DNA of 64,000 nucleotides from Phytophthora sp. 'mugwort' (GCA_033558025.1 JAUCEF010000006.1:4836001-4900000), one strand, 5' to 3'. Positions 52,316 to 63,294 are shown, counted from the stretch's first letter. Numbers and translations: made by a program. Notes: a model not told the origin generated them from the sequence alone.

Positions 52316-53211
52316 GCTTGGAACAAGGATGTAAAACAGTGAATTACTCTCGATTCATTTTAGTTTAATAATTTACTCGCTGCTACAACTTTGTTATTGA
52401 AATTGTTATTCCAAGCAAAAAACATTTTCGAAGAAGGCTGTCGCTTCTGGATAAAGTATTGTATATAAAACTAAAGGAAGTTGTGAAGACCCAGCTACAT
52501 CAACAAAGCCGTCGACACATTACATTATTTACTCCCTCAGCTTCGCGAAGGCAATCTTCCATTTGATTTCAGGACTAAATGTTAAATTTTACATGTAGTT
52601 TGGCGTATGTTTAAGGAGGCGGGCCATTACAGATTTTTACCCCGTGAGGAACGTGTCCACACTTCATCGGACGACATCTTCCTTGATATCGCTACAGCTC
52701 GTGGTGACTGTGGTTCCAAGAAGCGCCGAGTTTAGTTAGTACTGTACAAGTAGTACTACGAAATACTACTTCACTACGAAGTACTTCGAAGAAATACTTA
52801 CATTATTGTACGAATCTTTCGCCCTGCGGGGAAGATTTTGTTCTCATCTAGCTGCACAATTGTCACAGAACTCGACAAGTCGTGCAACGCATCCGTCTAC
52901 TCGCAGGTTGCGATTCTTACTTTTAAGACGCGGTGGAAACAATTTGGGCTGCCATGGGGTGGAAAGCCCATGAAGGTGTTCTGGTAGGACAACTCAAAGC
53001 GACGGTCGCAGGCGTGCGATTTTTCGGAAAAAACACATCTGAAACTGGATCTAAAGTACTTCGAAGTAGTAAAAATAATATAGGAGCTGTAATCGTTTGT
53101 TGAAAGTACATCCGACACATAGTTTCACTGAGGAATTCATTGTTTCGTGCCTTCTGGGTCAGCCTCAGTATACAGAACGAGAAGCCCTTACGTTTGACCA
53201 GCACTCCTCAT
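52316..53211. other. Spacer with AAGTACTTCGAAG repeats
   Basis: No gene is supported. AAGTACTTCGAAG occurs at 52781-52793 and as part of AAAGTACTTCGAAGTAGT at about 53054, with related TAGTACTACGAAATACTAC between 52749 and 52770. The motif is self-complementary around TTCGAA, so this could be a small transposon with palindromic ends. The minus-strand frames between are interrupted and not identifiable. Confidence 0.4.
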
Positions 53212-54804
53212 TTAAACGGAGCCACTGTAAGCGGATAGCAACGCATCACCATGGAACTGGCGCCAGCCAGCCACAAGGTCGTCATATTCCTTCGGGTGGT
53301 TGCGGTTGAATGCAACGGGGTCCTATTAAACCACAGCAAACAAAACATAGTTAGCAAACGCCGTCGCTTAGCCAAAATCCCAATAATTTAGGTACCGTAC
53401 CTCGGCGAAACAAACAAAAATGGTGTGAAGAGCAGCGATAATAACATGGGCCAGGATCAAAGCCATACTGAGTCCGACCATGAAGCCGATGAGAGCCATC
53501 GTTCCATAGACGCCCGTACGAGAGCCCAGTGCCGCGAACCATTCCACCGGTGAGAAGCGTACCATTAACAAACCAATGCAGCAGGTGACGACACCAACTC
53601 CTAAGGCACCAAATGAAAGCGCGCTCGACGTCAAATCATCATTAATCACCGCCGTCCAGCCGCGGTTGTTGAACAAATCCATGACTGCCTTGCCACTCGT
53701 GCGGAATGGGTACCCGTATACACCAACGTACACGTACGCCCATTGGTTCACGTACTCCATAATATTTGCCAGGCAGCCCAAGATGCACTCGGCCATGCAG
53801 GCGAGACAGGCCAGTCCTCCATTGTTCTCCTCACTCGCGCGACGCTTGGCCATGTCTGCCATAGTCCTCAAAGCTTGAAGAACTGCCACAATCAAGGACC
53901 CAAAGCAAATCGATCCGAAACTTGTTGTCACCGAGCGGTAAAGCGCTCCGACCGTCGCCTTCTGGGCGTTAGGCTGGTACCACCATGTCGCAATGACACC
54001 TGCCGTCGTGCAGGTCAGGATGTTCTGCAGCACTTGTTGACCCCAGTACACACTTACGAGCATGTAGAACAGAGCAGCATAAGCCGGTAGACCGACGCAG
54101 AGTCCTCCGCGACTGCGTCCACGACTGGCGAGGTCGATCTCCCGGTCGCAGTTGGGATCAGCCTCGACGAAGAGCTGGTGCATGCCGAGACTCGCGACAC
54201 CCCATAAAAACATCCAGGCCAGTTGCTGCACCACGAGGACAAAGGCCAGGACAAACACAGCCGAGTGTTGTTTTAAACCTGAGCAGGCCGCCTTCAAATT
54301 GGCCGACGCAAAACCGATACGGTTTTGCACAGCATAGATGTACCAGACGTTGATAGCAGCCAGGACGAGGAAGACCAGAGCCGCCCAGACGTTGACCGAG
54401 AAGGTAGTCACGGCGAAGACCAGCACCATGCCTACATTAAGCCAGAGCGCGACCCGAATCATAGACGATGCATAGGCTATAAGCAGCTTTATCCAAGCTA
54501 GAGATAGCACGGTGCCGACCACGCAGAGTAGACCAATCATCGTCCACGCCACGGAATGTCCTTGCGGAATGCGACCATCACTCCTGTTCCGACCCACTTC
54601 CTCTTTTAGGGCAGGTACCCCTTTCCAAAAGGCCAAAATGGCCAAAATTAGGACATTAGCCAGGAACATAACGGCGAAGAAAGCGTCATTGCACTTGGCT
54701 GCCGGAGGCTCGAGGCGCAGGCTGTTGACGGGCGGTGAGCGCCGCTCCTTGCCCCCGCTGGGGCTCATAAGCATCGGATCCGTCTCGCTCACGGGTGTGT
54801 ACAT
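53212..54804 (-). CDS. Choline transporter-like (CTL/SLC44, Pns1-like) protein
   Basis: Two exons, 54804-53401 and 53322-53212, joined over a 78-bp intron (GTACGG...TAG), give 504 aa. Without the second exon the protein would end in an unnatural YLNYWDFG. The join restores the family ending CFAE-DPVAFNRNHPKEYDDL. About ten membrane helices are present. The CTL signature region reads LVSVYWGQQVLQNILTCTTA then GVIATWW, with FGSICFGSLIVA and LACMAECILGCLANIMEYVN, NQWAYVYVGVYGYPFRTSGK and VMDLFNNRGWTAVINDDL. CTL proteins are broad membrane transporters, named for choline in animals but not shown to carry it in fungi (Pns1), so the substrate is open. It is divergent from ATG12, with 239 bp between starts. 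Confidence 0.93.
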
Positions 54805-55043
54805 GACGTCCGAGTCCGAGTCCGAGTCTGAAGTGATCGCAGTGTACGTCTTTGCGGATGGGGAACGAGTGTTTCTTCAGACACTCGACTTGGCGGGTTG
54901 TGATTGGGCGGAACCTTTTTCTCTGGCTTAAATCTTCAGATGTAAAAAAAAACAATGCAGCTATATTCAAGTTTATGTGGTGCACATTTGAAATACCCGA
55001 GTTTGATTGGCTGTTTAGCCGTCCCATAGCAAAGCTGAACAGG

Positions 55044-55531
55044 ATGACCGACGCAGCGGCGAGGCCGCTAGGTCCGACGAAAGGTGCGCTAGGGGAGTGG
55101 TGATGAAGATGTGATGGTCCTGCTGAGGTATTTCGTCTCGGTTGCCGCAGTGACGCTCCAGTTCGTGGCGGTGGGAAACGCGCCGCTCATGAAACGCACC
55201 AAGTTCACCGTGAGCGGTCACGACCAGCTCAGCGTCGTGTACAAGTTCCTACGGAAGCAGCTGCGCCTCAAGGACACCGAATCGCTGGTATAGCAGCCTA
55301 TGATACGACTAATTTGTACATTCCGTATCTGACGTCTACATTGCAGTTTGTGTACTGCAACAGCTCGTTCGCGCCGTCGCCGGACCAGAGACTGAGCTCG
55401 CTATTCGAGGTGAGGACTGCGCCCTTGTCCTGTTGCTAAATGGGTGCGAAGTGCTCATTTGCTGTGTGCAGAGCTTCCAAGTGGGCGATGTGCTGGTACT
55501 TAATTACAGTATCACGCAGGCATGGGGGTAA
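55044..55531 (+). CDS. ATG12: Autophagy ubiquitin-like protein ATG12
   Basis: Four short exons, 55044-55083, 55151-55287, 55347-55409 and 55472-55531, give 99 aa with all phases matching. The ubiquitin-like fold reads VTLQFVAVGNAPLMKRTKFT, FLRKQLRLKDTESL-FVYCNSSFAPSPDQRLSSLFE-SFQVGDVLVLNYS, and it ends in ITQAWG. The C-terminal Gly is the residue that ATG7 and ATG10 activate and conjugate to ATG5; the ATG12-ATG5 conjugate then drives ATG8 lipidation in autophagosome formation. The length equals the plant form (about 95 aa) and lacks the long N-terminal extension of animal and yeast ATG12. The 40-nt first exon (13 codons) is the least certain; its donor is GTGCGC. It converges with the next gene, with 72 bp between stops. 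Confidence 0.93.
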
Positions 55532-55603
55532 TGAGAGGAATGCGAATATTTGAATGCTTTTTGCGCGAGCAGTATGACAATGTGGAAAACGGGTGATGAT
55601 AGA

Positions 55604-56686
55604 TTAGACTGACCCGACGAGAGCTTCAACCTCAGCGCGGGAGGCTTCGTGCCGCTGTTGAAGAAGTTGCAGCTCCGCATTGAGCTCTTCGTCGTCCGAG
55701 TCGTCGTCGATGACTACGTTTTGGTTCTTCGGCTGGGGGATCTGTGTGCTCGTCGCTCTTGAGTTGATTGTCGCTATCTCGCCTTCAGCTGAGTCTGCTC
55801 GCTGGGGAAGTCGAGGTTTCGGCACACGCTTGGCGAATGCGAGCCCCTTTTCCCGTGTCGATTTGGGTTTGACACGCTCTTTTGTCGCTTCAGCAGATTT
55901 CTTCGGCTGTGCGTTTTTGTTAATTGTCCGCAGATTTTGTGAGAAAGCCTTGATGCGCTCGTTCTTCGCGCGCTTCCCCACTAGTTCTTCGGAATTCAGG
56001 TCCGGTTGAAGCTTTCCCAATTCGTAATACCCGTCGGGTTTTTCTTTTTTGTACTGTGACAACTTGCAAGGCTCATACTGAACGGGTCGTGCCTTGCGAC
56101 TGAAGGCAAGCTGGTCCTGGTCGGTGACAACCCGGTTCTCGTTGACTTCTCTTGGGGAACGACACTCCTTTGGTGAGTTTTGTGAGTTCTTAATACTGTG
56201 GTCAGGAGACTTAATAGAAAGCGTTTGGTATGGAGGCTGGCCATCCGTGTAGTCGTCTCGAACCCGGCCTGGCATACGAGGTGGTTCATAGTACTCGTAG
56301 TCAGCTGCAATGCGAGCACTCTTGGATTGGTAGCTGGTCGCTCTTTCCGTTGGAGACACTACTGGAGACTCTTGTGGAGGGTTTTTTATTGGAGAACGCT
56401 GATCTTGAATCGGAGGTGGAGCTGCAGCCTGACTAGCTGGAACTCGACACAAGCCAGTACGGACCTGAAGCTTAGTTGGCTGTCGCAGCATGGTCTGTCC
56501 ATCGTGGTGGCTGTTGTTGTTTCCCTCTGGACACTGCTGCGGTGGTTTTTGTTGTTGTTGTCGTTGGAGTTGCGGTCTGCGCTTCGGAGCACCGACGCGA
56601 ATCTCCTCACTTCCGTCTGCCTTCTTGAGATGCCCTTGTGCCATCACTGTCGCGCTTTTGCCCTGGAATCGGTCCAGGAAGCTCAT
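55604..56686 (-). CDS. Disordered basic protein with a JHY-like motif
   Basis: Intronless, 360 aa, ATG at 56686. Mostly low-complexity (Gln/Pro/Asn/Arg), opening with MSFLDRFQGKSATVM. A conserved-looking core at about residues 205-265 reads PVQYEPCKLSQYKKEKPDGY, then ELGKLQPDLNSEE and KRAKNERIKAFSQNLRTINK. This resembles the Y-P-Y-x-L-x-x-Y...LG-L-P...K..R...Y...L...N block of JHY (juvenile hydrocephalus protein) and related ciliary proteins. It is basic in the middle, with an acidic DDDSDDEELNAEL stretch and a short coiled-coil-like end. If the resemblance is right, it is an axonemal or basal-body protein, fitting the IFT122/Tubby neighbourhood 10 kb away. The match is by eye and moderate; otherwise it is an uncharacterised protein. 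Confidence 0.6.
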   Translation of the reverse strand: MSFLDRFQGKSATVMAQGHLKKADGSEEIRVGAPKRRPQLQRQQQQKPPQQCPEGNNNSHHDGQTMLRQPTKLQVRTGLCRVPASQAAAPPPIQDQRSPIKNPPQESPVVSPTERATSYQSKSARIAADYEYYEPPRMPGRVRDDYTDGQPPYQTLSIKSPDHSIKNSQNSPKECRSPREVNENRVVTDQDQLAFSRKARPVQYEPCKLSQYKKEKPDGYYELGKLQPDLNSEELVGKRAKNERIKAFSQNLRTINKNAQPKKSAEATKERVKPKSTREKGLAFAKRVPKPRLPQRADSAEGEIATINSRATSTQIPQPKNQNVVIDDDSDDEELNAELQLLQQRHEASRAEVEALVGSV

Positions 56687-58315
56687 CTTGCCGCTTATTA
56701 CTGTTAATGTCCCTCGCTCTGGTGTCCTCGAGTATCAAGGTAGCAGCAACACACCCGTTGCGTTGAAAATAGTGCACTATTTTCAGGCGATGGATGGTGT
56801 AACTGAGAGCACCTTCTCGTTCCAAAGTTTCTCTCGAGATATTTTCAACGCGCAGCGAAGACTTACTGCTGGTAATATTCATTGGTCTGAATATAAATGC
56901 TGTTGATGTTTTTGACTGAAATATTGTGAATTACGAGCTGATAGAATATCCTGAGCATTACCACATAGGGTGCACGCCGGCAACCACTGCCTCAACCGAA
57001 GTTGCCACGTAGACGATGATGTCGTAGTTTTTATTCTTTTACGGTCTTGGTTTGGCTCGAACGCCAAACTCACGGATGCGGGCGCTGCCCATGTCTGCAT
57101 GCCGACTATCACGCAGCAGTTCGTGCTGAAAATGGAGCTCCACGTGCGCAACGTTGTCAACGCGACGATTCACATGGGAGATACAGTGCAGCACGGAATG
57201 TGAGCTATGGTGCCAACTTTGGTTGAGGTTTTGGCAGCTTTGATTGCAATAGACGATACATGGGTTGAATATTTGTAAGAATATCTTCCCCTAAATTCAT
57301 GACAACTATGCTCGGCGTCGTAGCCAACCATGGACGGGCAAATGCGTAGTATACGATAAGATGACAATGATTAATGACTTTAACGTCGCTGCTGCTGAAG
57401 ATTCGATCTGAATAGCAACAACGTGATCCGGGCAAACTCATTTGCATTATTAAAAATACTTATAGTACACATTATATACCAACGAAGTCCCGCGTGATAA
57501 CCTCGTTTTTAACTTCGTCGCCTATGCCTTCTGGTCAGCTCGTCGGGAGACACGATATTGACTTTTGTATGATACGCTGTCGGATTCAGTCAGCGAACAT
57601 GCACAGTAGGTGGCGTTCTCGTAGAGTACATGCCAGACATTCTGAAGAAAGGCTGGGTGCTAGGTTTCTCGCTTACTAGCAAGATTATGAACCCTCAGTG
57701 CAATTTATTGCTGCAGAAGGTTAGGAATGCTGTAGCAAAGCACGTTCAAGACACACAGGAAACTTCGGGACGAAACACTTGCAGCAAAGCTACCTTCGTT
57801 TTGACTTCCCAAACACATAATGATAATGCTAACACGCGCAGCATGTGACCAAGCCATCCCGAAGCTCGTGCTACATTCCTTTAGCCACAAACATGTTACT
57901 ATGGACACAACAATTAGTGTGCTGTGGAGTCTTGCCCATGGAAATCAAGGCCATCGGACGGACATCGCCATTGTGGTTCTTCGATGAGATTGCTCTGATG
58001 AAAAAAAACGATATGGACCTCCGGACGCTTTCTGCTGACGATAAACGCTGTGAAGTATTGTTCACTGCTCCACTGGTCTATCCCCTACAATCTCATACCT
58101 GAAGTCAAGCTGAAAGTGTCTCTCCGGGATCGTTCTCGCCGGAGCGTTCTCACCTCTTATTGCGTTGTTACGTCTCGATTCGACTACGGCGTGCACGTAC
58201 TGGCGGAACTCCCCATCAGCCGCTAGGAAAACGCTCAACGTCTGATTGCTTCGCCCTTTGTCCCCGACCTATTTTGTAGTAATCATTTCCGGTAAAACTG
58301 TTTTACTTAATTAAA
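56687..58315. other. 1.6-kb spacer, no supported gene
   Basis: Frames at 57494-57848 and 57845-58102 are open but match nothing I recognise, and their frames break. A/T-rich with no clear repeats. Possibly very old transposon debris. Confidence 0.4.
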
Positions 58316-58747
58316 CTAAGATAACTGAGAAAATCTCTGCACTGCTAACCAGTAGCTCGACTCTTTTAGTAACACCGGGCTATTGCCGCTCGGAATCCGT
58401 TGTCCCGAGTTTCTTGCTCGCGTGCTGAGTCTAGACTCGACGTCACTAACATCATCTCGTCGTCGTTTCCTACTGTCCTCTAGTCGTCGTTTAATGGACC
58501 GTAATGTCGCTAGCGTCGGGGCTTTTGTGGCAACTTCTCGCGCCTTTTTCCTCGGAATCTCAGAATCCAGTGACTCGGCAAGTGACTGGGGGGTATCTTG
58601 CTGCTGTGATGCATCGGTCTTGGACGACGAGTTGGCGGTAGGTGACATACTCATGACGTCGTGTTTCCGTGCTGAATGTGTAGGGGGTCGAGGGCGTTTG
58701 TGCTCGCGCTTGTTGAGCCAGGAGGCGTACGCGCTGGTAGACTTCAT
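58316..58747 (-). CDS. Small basic protein of a divergent paralogue pair (short copy)
   Basis: Single-exon, 143 aa, ATG at 58747. The N-terminal box TSAYASWLNKREHKRPRPP and the C-terminal box LLKESSYWLAVQRFSQLS both recur in the neighbour at 58953-59870. The middle is Ser/Lys/Arg-rich with bipartite nuclear-localisation-like runs (PRKKAR, RKRRRDD). No known domain is recognised. The conserved ends with a variable charged linker suggest two short interaction motifs that act together, and the basic runs suggest a nuclear location (inference). It shares a 205-bp promoter region with the paralogue. Confidence 0.65.
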   Translation of the reverse strand: MKSTSAYASWLNKREHKRPRPPTHSARKHDVMSMSPTANSSSKTDASQQQDTPQSLAESLDSEIPRKKAREVATKAPTLATLRSIKRRLEDSRKRRRDDVSDVESRLSTRARNSGQRIPSGNSPVLLKESSYWLAVQRFSQLS

Positions 58748-58952
58748 TTGAATAGCGACTTTGTTTTTTCGCCGGAAAAAGCTCCACAGCATAAATTAAC
58801 TGTGGCATTGAATATCTTAAGAAAGATGGGAGTTTGTGCTATACGCCGAAAACTTGCTATATATATATATATTTGTTTTTAAAGCTGCAAATTTTAAACA
58901 CATTTTCTTCGAAAAGCAAGACCATTTTTACACACTATTCGGCAAAAATTCG

Positions 58953-59870
58953 ATGGCGACGTCCGCATATCAGTTGTGGCTCAAGAAGCGCGAGTTCAAG
59001 ACCTCGCGAACGCCCCCGATCCTCTCGTCCAAGTCTGCCACCCCGACATCTCTATCTGCACCGAATAAATTGTCTCCCATCGCCATCAGCTCTTCTAAAA
59101 CGCTTGACGGCCGTCCTCAGGGGAACTCGTTTAAGTTACACGCCGTTTCTGGCGTGGAGACGACGAAAGTGGCTGTCAAGTCGGTGATCAGGCCCGCTGC
59201 AGTGAAGAAGCGGCCCAGGAGCTGGCTCAGTAGCCGAAAAGAAGCTGTTGACGGCGCGGAACGGCCTCCGGATGCTAAAGTTGCTGGACTGTCTTATGTT
59301 GCTGGAATTCGGAAGATTGAATTTGATGGACGGAAGCGCCCGCGCAGTACCAAAAAGGATACAATGAAGGTAACGACGCTTAAGCTGGGAAGTGCTGCAA
59401 AGGGCGTGATACAGTCATCGACTACAAAGGTCGTGGAGAGAACCGGTCGTGGTGCGACCAAAGTTGCAGCAGGGGATGAGAGTGACGCTAAGACTGCTGC
59501 AAGGTTGACGAATTCTTCGGTGGTGCTAAATCAGATGGAGAAGCGGAAGGTAGGGGATGAAATTGATCAGAGCACCATCAAACGGCTTCGGTTTGATACA
59601 GACGCGAAAGCTGGTGGCGTGAACCGTTTTAGGCAGCTTAAGGGATTGGAGAAAGAGGTGATGGAGAGGAAGCGGAGTATTTTTGAGAGTGATAGTGCTG
59701 ACAGCACGACAAAGCGCTTACGGTTTGATGCTGATGTGGAGGAGAGCGACAGCGCTGGGGAACCAATTGGATTGCCGCCGAAGATCCCGATGAAGCAGAA
59801 GATGACGACTGTTATGTTGGATGAGAGTCAGTACTGGTTGGCAGTTGACAGATTCTCGCATTTGACCTGA
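58953..59870 (+). CDS. Basic protein of a divergent paralogue pair (long copy)
   Basis: Single-exon, 305 aa from the ATG at 58953; upstream the frame is open but passes through A/T-rich leader including a (TA)n tract (58857-58874). It has the same N-terminal box (TSAYQLWLKKREFKTSRTPP) and C-terminal box (MLDESQYWLAVDRFSHLT) as the short copy. The Lys/Arg/Ser-rich middle contains an internal repeat with the core TIKRLRFDTDA near residue 208 and TTKRLRFDADV near 255, each preceded by an acidic or Ser stretch. Several basic clusters suggest nuclear targeting (inference). No family is recognised. Confidence 0.68.
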   Translation: MATSAYQLWLKKREFKTSRTPPILSSKSATPTSLSAPNKLSPIAISSSKTLDGRPQGNSFKLHAVSGVETTKVAVKSVIRPAAVKKRPRSWLSSRKEAVDGAERPPDAKVAGLSYVAGIRKIEFDGRKRPRSTKKDTMKVTTLKLGSAAKGVIQSSTTKVVERTGRGATKVAAGDESDAKTAARLTNSSVVLNQMEKRKVGDEIDQSTIKRLRFDTDAKAGGVNRFRQLKGLEKEVMERKRSIFESDSADSTTKRLRFDADVEESDSAGEPIGLPPKIPMKQKMTTVMLDESQYWLAVDRFSHLT

Positions 59871-61369
59871 GTGCATGAGGGGAGATGAACCAGGTGATGC
59901 ATGTCATAATTATATCTTGAAAATAGAATTTGCAATTAGACGATAAGATGCTTTTGAATTAATGGATTGATCAGCTGACGACCAACGCACTCTGGCGCTA
60001 CTTCGATTCTTGATACCGACATCGGCGGAAAGATGTAACCAGCGGAGAATGTGGCCATTGTCTAAGTTTAAAGAGACTGCTAAAATTTCTCTACAAAGTT
60101 TGACTTCTACGAAATCGGCATATAATTTACCAATCGGTTCACAGACTGACCTCCGTGAAAGCGAACGGGGCCAGCGGCATGCGCGTGTGCTCGGGTTTCC
60201 ACACGAAGGTGGCGGCGTAGGCTACCAACGAGTTGGTCGCACTGCACGAATAGCATAAAGAGCGTAGATGTAAACTTGTCGCCGCTTGGAGATCGATACG
60301 TGAAGCTGGTATGACATCGCAAATAAATGTGTAAGTTCTTAGAGGATGATTGGGATGTGGACATTTGGTGGCGTAAGTTGCATTACATTTTCTCCTTGAA
60401 TATATATAGCTGAGGTAGCACGTCTAGATGCCGCTGATGCAGATGAGCAGGTTCAAGATGCTCGAGTCGCGCGGACTCGATGCGTACAGCACCGTCCGAC
60501 CCATGATGCCATCGATCGAAGAAGTTGACTAATGGCTCAACTCGACTCGGCCACGCGTCAATCAAAGTCAAGGCGTACCTCCACGCGCGAAACGTGGATC
60601 CAACGCTGTGCTCAAGGCGATTCGGCAGCTGCATCGCGAGGGAAGCCTCAATGACCTCATCAGCGCCTGCCACAAGCATCTTACCATCCGTAGAGTTGTA
60701 GACCCTGCGCTACTTCATCTCCAGGCGTACTCAGGCCGCTTATGTAAATCAGCACGCCCTATTCACCCGTATCCTTGTGGTCGGTGCTTCCGTAGACGTC
60801 GGAGGTTTGCCACAGTCATTCGAGTATAGGAACCTTTACCGGTGGGTGGGACCGAACCACCTCCTTCCGTTTCGGGAGCTCTTCCACTGAGCTGCATCCG
60901 TGTGTGTGGGGGGGGGGGGGGAGACAATAACATCGCATGGATACTTAGCTGGAGTGCTCGACGGAAAATTAATGACCACAGTTCTTCGTGGAATAGACAA
61001 CCCTCTTAGAAGTGCCATGCGCACAACCCCTCTATTCACCAGGCCAGGTGGCCAATCGATCACTGAGGTCGCTGGGCAAAATGGTGCAGTTAAATTGCAC
61101 GTGTACCACTCGTTTGCAGGACGTAATTACACCCGCCACCTAACAAGTGGCCGTTTCATACCATCGTATTAAAAATAAGAATACTTACGAAGACCGTTAC
61201 AATAATGCCATCCATTTGCAGGACCCGTTACAAGTTTTGTGATTGGTCATTATAGCAGAGCTCAAGGAGCACTCGAGATCAAGCTGCCAAGCCAAGAGAA
61301 GCTGAGCCGAGCAGAACTCGTCTACGGGCTTGGAGAATATCCGCTGCGGAAAGCACCCCAGAGATCGAG
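59871..61369. other. 1.5-kb spacer with a G14 tract
   Basis: No gene is supported. A run of 14 G at 60908-60921 follows a short (GT)n. Frames at 60383-60679 and 60608-60829 are chance-like. A Lys-poor fragment AIRQLHREGSLNDLISACHK near 60610 could be transposon debris but is unidentified. Confidence 0.4.
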
Positions 61370-62345
61370 CTCATGATACAGACAGCCGCAGTGTGGAAGG
61401 CCTAGGGCAATGCGGATCTGAGCTCCATGGACCCCAAAAAGGCTGTCGACTGCTACACGCAGGTTATCGCGATGGACCCGAATGACCACGTGTTCTACTC
61501 GAACCGTTCGATCGCGTATTTGTCGCTAGACGACGCGGTCCGCGCGCTGGAAGACGTGGAGCTGTGCATCAATACGAAGTCCGACTGGTCCACGGCATGT
61601 AGCAGCAAAACGCAGCAACACAGGCGCTACGACGAGGCCGCGGCCGCCTACGGGGATGGCCGTAAGGTGCACGCCGGTAACGCCGAGTGTATCAGCGACC
61701 CCGCCGAGGTTAAAAAGGAAGCCACGCAGGCTGTGAACTGGCTGGTCAACACCTTTGGGTCCGAAACGTTCGGTAAAATTGCCGCAAACCCTCGACTCGA
61801 CCCTTGCTGGGCGACCCGCACTTTGCGAAGACGCAGCAGGAGATCCAGCGCGAACCGGTCAAGATCAACGAGCACATCCAGGACACGTGCATAATGACTA
61901 CGGTGGGCGAACGCATTGGGTATAACGTTAAGTGGACGGAGCCGATGACGAGGTGGCACCAGCGGGCTCGCCGGCGACGGCACCGACACCAGAACCGACA
62001 CCCGACCCGGAACCAACCCCTATGGAGGAGGATTGGACACCGTGCATCGCCGCGCACTGGAGAAGGGAGATGACGGATGAAAACTTGGCTGTCGCAATTG
62101 ACCAGTTAGATATCGCTTAATGGAAGTACGCACCAATAATGTAAAGCGGAAGATTTAGAAAGCAAAAGGGTAGGGCGAAGGAACGGATGTACATTGATCC
62201 GGAGAAGGCTCTGACAGCGAAGGACGAGGGCAACGAAGTTTTTCAAGAATAGCGTGTTCCTCCAGACTGTTGAACTCTTCACAGACCCCGTCAAGCCCGT
62301 TCGATGTGTGGCGTGTACAACACCATGCCTATAGACCTCATCATC
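61370..62345 (+). pseudogene. STI1/Hop co-chaperone pseudogene
   Basis: Pieces of a stress-inducible-protein-1 (Hsp70-Hsp90 organising) homologue in correct order. The first TPR unit is VWKA-stop-GNAD, KKAVDCYTQVIAMDPNDHVFYSN, RSIAYLSLDDAVRALEDVEL. An STI1/DP region follows (SETFGKIAANPRLDPCW, then in a shifted frame QEIQREPVKINEHIQDTCIM). Next come PEPTPMEEDWTP, the linker before the middle TPR domain, and finally YIDPEKALTAKDEGNEVFQE followed by a stop. Stops, frameshifts and loss of whole TPR units show a decayed duplicate; a functional STI1 must lie elsewhere. Intron loss or retention cannot be judged, so processed-copy origin is open. Confidence 0.82.
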
Positions 62346-62589
62346 TGAAGGTAGAATGAGAGCGTACTATACGCGAGGGTCGGCGTAATATATATTCATG
62401 GAATTCGAGGACGCATGTAGTTGGGGAAGTTGAGCAGCGGGGCATTTCGATACAACCCTCTTAAACTAAGTAGTATAGCGGGGCTGCTCTTGGTCAATTT
62501 AGTTCATCGAATGGGCTGTTGTCTACAATGTAGATTCCAGATATCACTTCGCTGCCAGCTTGGGGTGCATGATTCTCTTACGTTTTGTT

Positions 62590-63050
62590 GGAGCACGTAC
62601 TAGACTTGTGTCCTTCTGCCTTTCCACATGTGCTGCAATGATAATCGCTTTGCCGAGCCTTCACTAACCCGACAATCTCATGGCTAATAGCGGAAGACAT
62701 GTCATTCATTCGGATTCACGTCAGAACCTACTTAAATTGTATCTAGACCTGGATGCCTGCTCCCTTGAATATATCGTGGTTGTTCCCCGCGGTTCGGAAT
62801 ACGTTTCTGGCTTTTTGCTTTGTCAGAAATTGCCGCCTTACGCTTTGCACTGCCTACCTGCCTATACACAGGAGGTAGATTTACAATATTGTCGGGATCG
62901 ATTTCGTTAAGCAGCGGCAAGTTGACAATAATCGACTCAAACGCTTCTCGGTACGTTTCAACGGTGTAGCATGATGCAACAAGCGATAGGGCTGATACTT
63001 GATCTTCGTTGTTTTGTTCTCCTAAGTGCAGCAACGATATGACAGCGCGG
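62590..63050 (-). pseudogene. Mutator-like (MULE) transposase C-terminal relic
   Basis: The minus-strand frame 63034-62732 reads CYTVETYREAFESIIVNLPL, then IVNLPPVYRQVGSAKRKA and QKRIPNRGE. This resembles the tail of oomycete MULE transposases, where a Y-x-x-A-Y segment precedes PP..R..GRPK..RI. Further on, at about 62600-62650, the same strand carries a zinc-knuckle-like HCSTCGKAEGHKSSTC with one extra residue in its spacing, as expected at a MULE C-terminus. No DDE catalytic region remains in this window. Confidence 0.6.
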
Positions 63051-63294
63051 CAAATTTAAATGCTCACGCTTGCTGCACGAACGCACGACCTGGATGAAGG
63101 GTCAACTATGTGAGTGCGCTTGACTTTCTCAAGAGAAGTAATGGTCCTTGTGACGCGGTTTGTTCATCATCAACATAGTGAACCAACGAGGTGCATTGGC
63201 CGGTCGAACGGAGCAGGACGACGATCTATACAGCTCCTTGTCAAACAATTTCTTGTCTTTTGGTGTTACGTTGCAGTCAACTGCCCACAACTTA

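Noticed and set aside
53368..53400. CTL protein ending without a second exon (YLNYWDFG)
   Set aside because: The codons after CFAE lie in an intron: GTACGG donor and TAG acceptor restore the family-typical DPVAFNR continuation.
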